Assembly: GCA_029891385.1 (NCBI GenBank)
Contig: CM057228.1
Location: forward strand, 23,928,809-23,992,808
Origin: Erythroxylum novogranatense
Taxonomy: Eukaryota > Streptophyta > Magnoliopsida > Malpighiales > Erythroxylaceae
Length of the DNA: 64,000 bases
Reading direction: 5' to 3'
Part shown: piece after piece, positions 54,854 to 64,000 of the stretch
Position numbering within the stretch: position 1 is the first letter of the stretch
How the letters are laid out: each line of letters opens with the position of its first letter
The notes under the pieces: generated by a model
Seen by the model: only the letters and a program-made list of their open reading frames with translations
Told to the model about the DNA's origin: nothing
Databases searched by the model: none
Translations under genes and position numbers: made by a program

Positions 54854-56964
54854 TGGGTTGAATTGGAGATGAAAATTGATGAGGAATTGAAGAATAATTG
54901 AGGTATAATTAATGCTCTATAATGAAGGTACTTGGAATTTGGTATGAAGATGTGAAAATTTGGAAAGAATTAAAGGAAAATGGATAGGAAACTTTTGGGT
55001 CACTCATCCCACGATCGTGGGAAGTACCCCAAGATCGTGGACAATGCTTTGAAATGGAAAAATTTTTGTTTTGAGTGATTATTAAACTAAGGATAAGTCA
55101 CTTTACTTTGATGCATTTGGACTTAATTGGAGCTAGAAATGAACCTAGTTTGATGTTGGATTAATTAGTTAAAGGTTTGATAAGTCTAGGTTGTTCTTTG
55201 ATGTGATAACTTAATGAATGGATTGTCTTGATATTAATATACTTAAATTTGGAATTTGTAAGTTGTTAAAGGTATAAAAATGTTCTTATGAATGAAAATG
55301 TGATTCAAAGGATGCAGGTCATACGAATTAGGTATGAATGAATGAGAATTGAGAAAATTGTATGAATATAATGTTAGAAAAGGATTGGTGAATGTATGAA
55401 TGATGAATTTAGAGAAATCAAACTTACTTAAGGCATAACCTAATTGCAAATAAGTTATATACAAGCTACAATATTAGAATGATTAAGACTTGTGATTAAG
55501 GATACATACTTAGGAAAATTCAATTAAGCATGCATTATACGTGATACATATATATGTGCATGGTTGAATAATTATGTGATTAATCAACTTAGTAATATGT
55601 GAATTATGTGTGTATTGTATGATTAAAGAAGCACAAATTGATTGTCAGCATCCCCACATTATCGAGTCATTAAGGCAATAGCTTAACTAGAGCATGTTGT
55701 GAGTTAAACTAGATGTCTTCTTACTAAGATTAAGTTGTTTAGATTGACTTTCAATTATTAAATTGTTATGTATATGATTTTTATGATTCCAGGACATTGT
55801 TGGTCCAAGGAGTTTGATATTCGACATTGTATTAGAAGTAATTTTTGTTTGTATGTGAATATGGAAAATGTGTACTGAACTGAATGTTGAATACCGGACT
55901 TTGATCTGAAGAATGTGATAAATGGCTGAGCATATTAAATGAAAGGCATTGATAGCATAATATATGAATTGAGGCATTCCATCATATTTAAATGTATGAT
56001 CAGATAAAGGAGTTGTGATCGGAGTGACCAACGTGAGATAGAGCTTAAAGCTTAGGAATGTACACAAAGAGCCATAGGCTCAGTTATTAATGAACTTGGT
56101 ATCCACAATGGGCACGGGACAGTAAGTGAAATGAGTTTGGTATCCACAACTGGTACAGGACAATAAATAGGCACTTGGTTGCAATAAAGTAAAAATGAAT
56201 GGAGTCACATATGCATTTGCATATGCAACTTGATATATATCATATGGATGACTAAAATGAATTATTAAATTGCTTTGAAACAGTGTTATACCAATGGTTA
56301 TATATAATTTGTACTTATTGTGATTTGATAGTATGAAAGATTGCTATGAATTATTAAATTGCTCAAATATAGTGATATGTAATGTTTGTGTACAAGATGC
56401 ATTTGTCAAAATATGATAAAAAGTGATGTGGTGTACAAGTTTGGAATAATTTGATATATTTGTTGAATTTGGTTATATACTTATGGTGTTTGTGTTTTGA
56501 CTTGAATGAGCACATCGATGAAGGTTCACTCACTGAGTTCGCAAACTCATCAAAATTGCAATGTTAATTTTCAAGTACAAAGGAGAGCTAGCTTTTAAGG
56601 TAATCTAGTAAAAGTATAGTACCTGCATTGTAGGGAAAAAATGGCTCAAATGTCTGATAAGCTAATTTTGAAGATTCTACCTAGAGTATTTTGGTCTAGT
56701 GTCCCATTTCATGTTGAACATTTTGTATGTAATTGTAAACTCTTGCATAGTATGTAATGTTTATACATGAGTTATAAATTGTAATGACACAATGAATGAT
56801 ATGTTTGTGAATGAAATGAGAATGCTTGATTTTTTGAAGATCTTATGATATATGTGATGCCATAAATAAGATAATGTGTTTGCTCTAACGTGTCACTCTC
56901 ATAGGGTAAGTACTTTGATATACTGCGGTATGTCGGGTATATGCTCTATGAGTGGTATGTTACA
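54854..56964 (+). repeat. Ty3-1 3' LTR, right part
   Basis: It continues the LTR split at 5977, giving about 3.26 kb in all. It contains a perfect 14-bp palindrome CCCACGATCGTGGG (55008-55021) with a degenerate second copy, a diverged form of the inverted-repeat module (56012-56190) and the conserved hairpin region (56536-56575). It ends GGTATGTTACA at 56964, like the 5' LTR end at 117. Confidence 0.88.
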
Positions 56965-57080
56965 AAGTGTGTATTGGATGATGCATTTTGGAGAATAGAA
57001 TGAGGAGTATGAGGGTTGGTTAAGGTGAGAACCAAAGGTGAGCTGAAACAAGACGTGAGTAGGTGTGGAGGTAGCTGCAC
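56965..57080. other. Unassigned 116-bp spacer
   Basis: It lies between the end of the Ty3-1 3' LTR and the start of the next LTR. I see no coding motif and no match to other parts of the window. It could be old host intergenic DNA or the remnant of another element. Bases 56965-56969 (AAGTG) would be the right TSD of Ty3-1 and 57076-57080 (TGCAC) the left TSD of the next element; neither can be checked here. Confidence 0.4.
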
Positions 57081-57195
57081 TGTAAGGCCCCAGATTACAC
57101 CCTAGTAGAAATATTAAATGTCTATAAAGGTGTGTGTGATATGATTAAAAATTGCATATGTCTTGAATATTTGGTCCATCAAACTATGATTAGTA
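57081..57195 (+). repeat. LTR related to that of Ty3-1, first part
   Basis: It begins TGTAAGGCCCC. From about 57130 it follows the Ty3-1 LTR (around 5030-5090; shared ATTAGTAA-TTGGAATTA across the junction). Its first ~190 bp are shorter and diverged. It is cut at 57196 by an F-family solo LTR; bases 57191-57195 (AGTAA) are its left TSD. It continues at 61448. Confidence 0.75.
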
Positions 57196-60100
57196 ATGTT
57201 GGGACCCGATCCGGGAACCGGATCCCAACCGAAAAATGGAAAGAACGAAGGAAACGGAATCGAATGGAAACGGAAATTTCACATCGATATTTCGAATCAG
57301 AAACAAATAGCACAAGCTAATAGCAAACACTAACTCGAATCACAACGCAAGCGGAAGCAAAGCAAATGCGAAGGCGAAAATAGCGGAGTGAATCGAATAA
57401 TGAACTCTTATAACCCGTTACTGAATATCCAATCTCTAATCCAAAAAATCTCGATATAATTTTTTTTCTTTTTTCTTATAACCATTTTTACTCAATTTCT
57501 TTCTTTTTTTTTCTTTCTTATGCCAAAATTTTTACACACTTTAGCCATCTTTCATACAAATCATAAGTCTCATCTGAAATCAACTACTTCTTATTTATTT
57601 TTCTTTTTCAGCTTATTATCTACCGAAATTTCGGCAGCATAACGGCTGCCTTTATCCTAACCCAAACCTGCAAAGTGTTCAAAAAAAACACTTCTATAAA
57701 ATCCAATCAATCACACAGATATCATAATCAACCGGACCCTCCGTTCGGGATCTTAGTACACACAAACGCAAACCTAATTCTAAAACATTCTCATAGCTGC
57801 AATTCAATATACTGATCTCATAACTCAATCTCATTTCCAAATTCATACTCAATTTCATATACAAATTCCAAAACCATACACAAAACTCAACCTTATACGC
57901 AAGTACACTTTTTCAAACTTATCTTAAGCCATATACAAATTCATACTAAAATCCAAATTTCTCAAAATCTAACTTATACAAATGTAAAGCGGCGTCTTCA
58001 CATTCTTTCATCCGATCTCCCGCTCGAAACACGGAGATGGGGATGAAAGGGGTGAGCTTAAGCTCGAGATAACACATTTATAAAATGACAAATAAGCGAA
58101 ATCAATTTTCATAAGCTTTTTGCCAAAAGGGCTAATTTTAAAACTTTGTAACTTTTCAAACGGTTTCTCAAGCTTTTCAATTTTCAAACTTTTCATAACA
58201 AAATTCACTTTTTATTCCTCAATTTTAAACATGAATGCGAACACGAAACAAATCAAAAACACATAACAAGTCGAATGGTCGGCTTGGTCCAAACAGAACG
58301 CATTACACTTTCTTAATGTTGGACCCCACACTGGCTAGCATTTCCCACCCGGCGTGTGTTTGCGGGTTATACCGCATGACATCCAACACAAATCAGACCA
58401 AGACAATGTCCAGTGTAGCCGTGGAGGAGTCGAAATCGAGACTCCGTGCCACTAGCGAGCAGCCGGAGAAGGCTATACAAATAGAGGCAGCACGACTCAC
58501 AAAGGACCTACCAAACCCACATAACACATAATCAAAACGAAATTTCGAATGCAGAAGGCACTTTTCAAAATCTTGCCTTTCTAACTTTATTTCATCGAAT
58601 ACTAACAAACTCACAATTCAAATACTTCATACAATTCAAATACTTCATACAATTTAATTTATTCAATCAATCAATGCAACAATTCGCATAATTTGTCAAT
58701 GCATACACAACAAATGCATTTTCGAAATTTCTATCAATTTATCAAATCACTTATAATAATTTTCGAAAACCTTGAAATCAAAATTTCAAACTTTTAATCA
58801 ATTCTTATTTTCAAACATTTACAAAACAATAATTTATCAAAATCCAAACTTTTGCTTTCTTTCATTTTGAAAATTCAGTATATTGCTATAAATCAAAATA
58901 TAAATATGCTACCCACCTCGAATTGACGCTAATACTTTGTCCAAAGCATCGAATCTCCAAATTCCTTCTTCTTTCCTCAACCTTAAAATTCCTAAGCCAT
59001 AATTATCCAAAATAAATATCATAATTCACTTAATTCATCAAATTGGACTTAGAAAACACCAATTCCATATAAAATCAATCTATCTAAATCATAAATTCCA
59101 AAAATTCCCAAATCGTAAAATTGGCCTAAATCAATTTACACAAATTCAATATCATAAATAACATAATCCTTAAAATTGATGTCACAATTCATCAATTCAT
59201 ACTCATTTCAAGATATCTAAATCCTCAATTTCAAAATTCCACAAATCTTAAAATTGGCCTAAACCAATTTATCCAAATTCAATACCATAAAATACAATTT
59301 CTTCAAAATTAACCTCATATTCTACAAACCCATATCATTATCTATAATTCTACACCAAAATTTCACAAAATTCTTAATCACAAAATTAAGCCTAAACCTA
59401 AATCAAATTTCCATCCAAAATTAAACCCAACCTAAAACATATATATTAAAATCAACTTCATAAATCACAAACCCATATCATTATCTATATTTCTAAACCA
59501 AAAACTCAACAAAAACTCAAAGTTGAAAATTTTCTCTTACCTCATTTTTCTACCAAATTCGAATTTTCTTGGTTCCTTAGGAAGCTCTCATGCTTTTCCA
59601 TCTTTTTTTCTCTTGGAACAACCTCCAAATCTTGCTTTAAGACTTAGAAAAATCAAAACTCACTTACTTTTCTCCCAACCGAAACTTCTTCATTCTTCTT
59701 CTCCTTCTTATTTTCTTTCCTCTTCTTCTGCAATTCCAGACCATTTTCGTGGCTTTATTAAGCCAAAAATGACACTCCTTCTTGTGTTTCATTAAATGAT
59801 GGTTAATTGACCATTTTGCCCTCCATTCAAAGCTTAAAGTCATGGTTACTTGCGGGTTGATTCGCACTATCAAGCTAAAGAAATGTTCTTCTCAATCATA
59901 CGAATCCAACGCCACTGACCGCGCTCAATTCGGATCACTATACCAAAAGTTATGCGTGAAACAGTTCGGGTATATCCATATTCTAACACATTTTCCATGT
60001 ACGATTATTTCCGTCCAAAAGTTTACATTCTTAATCCCAGAATTGAGACTCGATGTCTTCATAACAATTGTAGCCTTATGTCTTTAGTTTAATTCAAAAC

Positions 60101-61442
60101 AAGAATCGCCTCATTTCGGTTCTCAGATCAAAAGTTATACTCAAAATACTCTCAGGTGTTCCCAATCCAAAAATTACACCCTAATCCGAACTTAAATTCA
60201 GAAATTAAAAGTCTTAGGGGCAAAATTGACATTTCATGTCTTCATATGATTTGTAGCCCTTTGTCTTATCTTTATTTCGCCTCAAGAATCGCTTCAATCG
60301 GATCTCTATAGATCCCGAATTTCACAAAATACTGAATCATGTTCAGAAACTTTCCCAACTAACTTTGATTAAATTAATCACCATTAATTTAATCTCAAAA
60401 ATTCACACATTTCTTTGAGAATGTAGATAATTGTCTTAGGAATCCAACGCCGCAAGAATCAACTCAATCGGATGTCGGACGGAAAAGATATGAGCAAAAT
60501 AGTGAACAAATGTCGAATCGGAGGAGGAAGCAAGAACACTAAAGGAGCAAAACGGCGTCGTATTAGGCGAGGTCACCTGGTGACGTTGTCGCCCTGGTGA
60601 CGCTGAGCAAGCCTTCGCCGTCACCCTGGTGACGCGTCGCCCTAGCAACAGGGGTGATACATTTTTCTTTTTTTTCACATAAAAAATCTAAAACTTTCAA
60701 AATTCATAACTCTTAATCCCGAACTCTAATTTTAACAAACTTAGTCTCTATAGAAAGCTTAAAGGAAGCTCTACATCTTCCATGAAGGACATAACAATCA
60801 ATTTGACTCCTACGGGAGTCCATTTTCCGATCAAAGATACTATCCTCTATACAAACTTGTAAAAATCATAACTTATTATTCCGAGATCGAAAAATTGCAT
60901 ACTTTATATTGAAATAAAGATCAAAACAAACCCTTCAATTTTCATGAAGAACATCAAAGCTCAATTAACCTCTAACTAGGTTAATTTCTCAGTCAAAGTC
61001 ATACTTAAAGTCAAAAGTCAACCTTAGCACACATAAACTTTGACTGATCATAACTTTCACTCCCGATATCGAAAAATTGCAAACTTTATGGCTACAGAAA
61101 GCTCTTAACATAATCTACAAGTTTCATGTAAATCATTTTATCAAATTTTACCTAAATCAAAAGTCAATTCTCAAAGTCAAACATTCTCTCTCCAAAAAGT
61201 CAAACGTTCTAAATTCTTCAAATTTTCACACTTTTTCTCTTTATTTCTTGATTTTCAACTTAATTTCAATCAACTCATCCACTTAAACTTGTATAATCCA
61301 TACAAATCTATTCAAATTTCAAAATCATCAAACTCCATCAATTCTTAAAACATAATCACATCTAATACAAACTTCCCATACGAACTTACTTATTTCATAC
61401 TTTTTATATTTTTAAAAATCACTTAAAGATCGGGGTCCAACA
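57196..61442 (-). mobile_element. Solo LTR of the F family
   Basis: 4247 bp from TGTTGGGACCC to GGGGTCCAACA, with a perfect TSD AGTAA (57191-57195 and 61443-61447). There is no internal region. Blocks are shared with the Ty3-2 LTR in the same direction (GCTACCCACC near 58908, AATCCAACGCC-ACTGA near 59900), so it is read as minus, but the blocks are in a different order. Subrepeats starting CATAAC lie at 60705, 60867 and 61049. A GC-rich patch of GGTGACG repeats is at 60567-60650. Open stretches inside are short and unrecognised. Confidence 0.92.
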
Positions 61443-61447
61443 AGTAA

Positions 61448-62714
61448 CTTGGAATTAATTGTTACCATTAGAAAATTGATGTATTAAAATGTATATTTGG
61501 ACTAGAAAAATTGTCAAGTGGCAAGACAAATTGGTACATGAAAACTAAGGTGACTGAGCCTATACATGTAATGACATTTGGCATAAGTAAATAAGAGATA
61601 AATGGCAATATAATTGAATGACATTTCGCAACATTGATTAAATGACAAGTGGCCTGACAGGATTGTGATATTTGGTAGCTTGAGAAATGGACAAATGGGA
61701 TGCATACAATAGAGACAAATACCATGTTGTGAGAGTGACACCTAGCATCGAATGAATCCAACTAAGGTAAAAGTGTTTTTGCTGGTCATTCTTCTTCTCC
61801 TTGTTCATTCACCGCCAAAACACCATGCTCTTTTATTCTTATGTATTTGGCTTATGTTGTGCTTGATTACTATATCAAGATGTTGCATCAAGGAAGTTAG
61901 ACCTTGTCATCTTTTGTGCTACTATCTTCTTAGTGTAAAGATCATCCTAGTTTCACTTGGATTTTGGAGTTCTGTTTGTTGCTTGGAAGGCTAGATGGCT
62001 TGTTCTTTGCAGTTAGAATTTGAAGTTAAGTAGGTAAGGTAGTTCTAAAATTGATAGCATGTATTAATACCAAGTTCTATAATGATTGAATTGGCATGGA
62101 ACATGTGTTATAATGATGATAAATGAGTGATGAAAAAGTGAGCTTTTTATGCCAAATTCTATTTGGGTTTTGATGCATGAAAGACTACGATTTGTGAGCT
62201 CCTAATGAATATTTTTTAATTGGATTTGGACATGAATTGAATGAGGAATTGAAACATAAGTAAGGTATAATTGAGGCAAAATGAATGGACTTTGATGAAG
62301 GTGTTTGGGTTTTGGAATGAAGGAGTTTAAACTTGGAAAATCGCAAGAAATTAGGTAGTCCACGATTGTAGCACTCATCCCACGATCGTGGGTAGATGAA
62401 TTAGCTTCTGTCACAATCACGGGAAGGTACCCCATGATCATGGGCAAGGTTATGACGTGAAAATTTCTTTTTTGTGCAATTGTTGAACCAAATAAGGGTA
62501 AGATACTTTATAATGGTGTATTTGAACTTAATTAAGGTTGGAAATGAACCTAGTTTGATGCTCGATTAATTAATTAAAGGTTGAATAAGTTTTTAGTTGT
62601 TAATTGAGGTAATAACTTAAAGAAAATGTTGTTTGATATCAAAGTATCTAATGTTGGAATATATGATTTGTTCAAAGGATAAATGTGTTTTTATGGAAAC
62701 AAATGTGATCTAAA
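61448..62714 (+). repeat. LTR related to that of Ty3-1, second part
   Basis: It continues from 57195. Similar to 5085-5320 and then 54854-55310 of Ty3-1, with the palindrome CCCACGATCGTGGG at 62379-62392 and degenerate copies on both sides. The TATA box position is mutated. It is interrupted again at 62715. The internal part of this element is not in the window. Confidence 0.82.
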
Positions 62715-64000
62715 TGTTGGACCCCGAACTTTTGATGAAAAATAGAAATATTAAAATGAATTTTAAATGAGAAAGAAATTGGTGAGAAAATTACGAATTT
62801 AAGGAAATTTGATGAAATTAAGAAATAATTTATGAGAAAAGAATTGTTTAATTTTTGAGGACTTTTATATTTGAGTGAACTTATATGGATTATGAGAGGA
62901 AAGTGGATGAGTTGATTGAAATAAAGTTAAATAGCAAGAATTAAAGAGAAAAAGTGTGAAAATTTGAAGAATTTAGAAAGTTTGACTTTTTAGAGAGAGA
63001 ATGTTTGACTTGATAGTTGACTTTTGTTTGAGGCAAAATTTGATAAAATGATCTTCTGGAAACTTGTAGTTTATGTCAAGAGCTTTTCGTAGATATAAAG
63101 TTTGATATTTTTCGATATCGGGAGTGAGAGTTATGATCAGTCAAAGTTCGTTTGAAGTTTGACTTTGAAGAAAAAAGTTGACTTTTTAATTGAGACAAAA
63201 TTCGAGAAAATGATCAACGTGAAACTTGTAGCCTCTATCGAGAGCTTTTTGTGGACATAAAGTTTGCTATTTTTCGATGTCGGGATTGAGAGATATGAAT
63301 TTCGGAAGATATGCTTTGTTTTGAAAATGTTATTAAGTATAGATTGCATGTGCTATACTTCGAGGCCACTCGTCGTATGGATTTAGTCTGAATTGGAATA
63401 AGTGGTCTTAATGAAAGTTGGAGCTTGTATTTCGATCTTTCCGACTCCATAAAGTTTGTAATTTTTTGATATCGGGACTAGGAGTTATGAGCGATTAAAA
63501 ATTAGAAGTTGGTTAGGAAAAGCTGATTAAGACATAATTTTTGAGTAGAAATTTGACTTCTTTGGAAGCCAATTGGATTTTTCTGTTCTTCAGGGAAGTT
63601 GTAGAGCTTCCTTTTACCTTTCCATAGACACCAAATTCGTCAAATTCCGAGTTCAGAATTAAGAGATATGATTTTTGAAAAATTCAGTTATAGGTGGGTA
63701 TTTAAGGTTTTGCAACTTTTGCTTGAACTCTGACCCTTTTGCAATCTTTTGTTATAAATCTTTCGTCCGACATCCGATTGATTTGATTCTTGAAGCGTTG
63801 GATTCCTAAGACAATTGCGTTCATGTTTATGAAGAATTATGATTTTTAGGAGATTAAATGGAAAGAGATTGATTGAACCAAAGTAAGCGATGAGTTATAG
63901 GTTATAATTTGGATAATTTTCTGAACATGGTTCAGTATTTTGCGATTTTCGGGAGATGTACAACTCCGATTGAGTTGATTCTTGAGGGAAAATAAAGTTA
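62715..64000 (+). repeat. F-family LTR, plus orientation, truncated by the window end
   Basis: It starts TGTTGGACCCCGAAC. It matches the reverse complement of the solo LTR at 57196-61442, for example 62980-63070 against 61096-61205. Four subrepeats carry an AG(T/A)TATG motif near 63132, 63294, 63486 and 63667. The right end is outside the window, so the TSD (left candidate CTAAA) and the status as solo or full element are unknown. Confidence 0.85.

Larger units (their letters stand above)
76..56964 (+). mobile_element. Ty3-1: outermost Ty3/gypsy chromovirus (Tekay/Del type), decayed
   Basis: This is the level-1 element. It has a 5' LTR remnant (76-117), an initiator-Met type primer site (122-137), gag, protease, RT-RNase H and integrase remnants in gypsy order (298-4810), a polypurine tract and a 3' LTR starting TGTAATAACC at 4831. 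The 3' LTR is split by Sire-A (5978-54848) and ends ATGTTACA at 56964, like the 5' LTR at 117. About 8.0 kb of the span is its own sequence. The WRNH-EEA-W motif near 4700 is the chromodomain-like tail of Tekay/Del elements. All coding parts carry stops or frameshifts. The 5' TSD is outside the window. Confidence 0.88.

Overview
The window is plant heterochromatin built almost entirely of LTR retrotransposons stacked inside one another. I see no host gene, tRNA, rRNA or CRISPR array. The organism is a flowering plant. This rests on Ty3/gypsy chromoviruses of the Tekay/Del type with very long LTRs, Ty1/copia sireviruses carrying env-like genes, initiator-Met tRNA primer sites and 5-bp target-site duplications (TSDs). 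The species cannot be named from this.

The nest is five levels deep, and four boundaries are proved by perfect 5-bp TSDs. Level 1 is Ty3-1, a decayed plus-strand chromovirus (about 76-56964; 5' LTR cut by the window start, gag-pol 298-4810, 3' LTR 4831-5977 continued at 54854-56964). Level 2 is Sire-A, a minus-strand sirevirus (5978-54848, TSD AATTT) in the 3' LTR of Ty3-1. Level 3 is Sire-B, a plus-strand sirevirus (8029-43717, TSD CTTGG) in the env-like gene of Sire-A. Level 4 is element C, a plus-strand element with LTRs of about 3.9 kb and no recognisable protein (8665-30743, TSD TTACA), in the 5' LTR of Sire-B. Level 5 is Ty3-2, a minus-strand chromovirus (13278-23977, TSD TTATG) inside element C. 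Two solo LTRs of the C family also sit in the sireviruses: 36194-40248 in the pol-env gap of Sire-B, and 45008-49319 in the env-like gene of Sire-A (TSD TATAC).

Right of the stack, 56965-57080 is a short unassigned stretch. At 57081 a second LTR related to that of Ty3-1 begins. It is split by a solo LTR of a third gypsy family, F (57196-61442, TSD AGTAA), resumes at 61448, and is broken again at 62715 by another F-family LTR that runs off the window. The first 75 bases are the end of one more F-family LTR.

No element here looks able to move by itself. Ty3-1 has stops that fall mostly on Gln positions. Sire-A lost most of its protease and integrase and has YVGD instead of YVDD in reverse transcriptase. 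Sire-B lost the YVDD segment by deletion. Ty3-2 has near-identical LTRs but a frameshifted interior. Element C looks non-autonomous (LARD-like). The most interesting signals are non-coding: a module bounded by inverted repeats and rich in palindromes, shared by unrelated LTR families; a conserved hairpin next to three polypurine tracts; degenerate subrepeats of about 180 bp inside several LTR families; and GTCGAC palindromes shared between the Sire-B LTR and the leader of its env-like gene.
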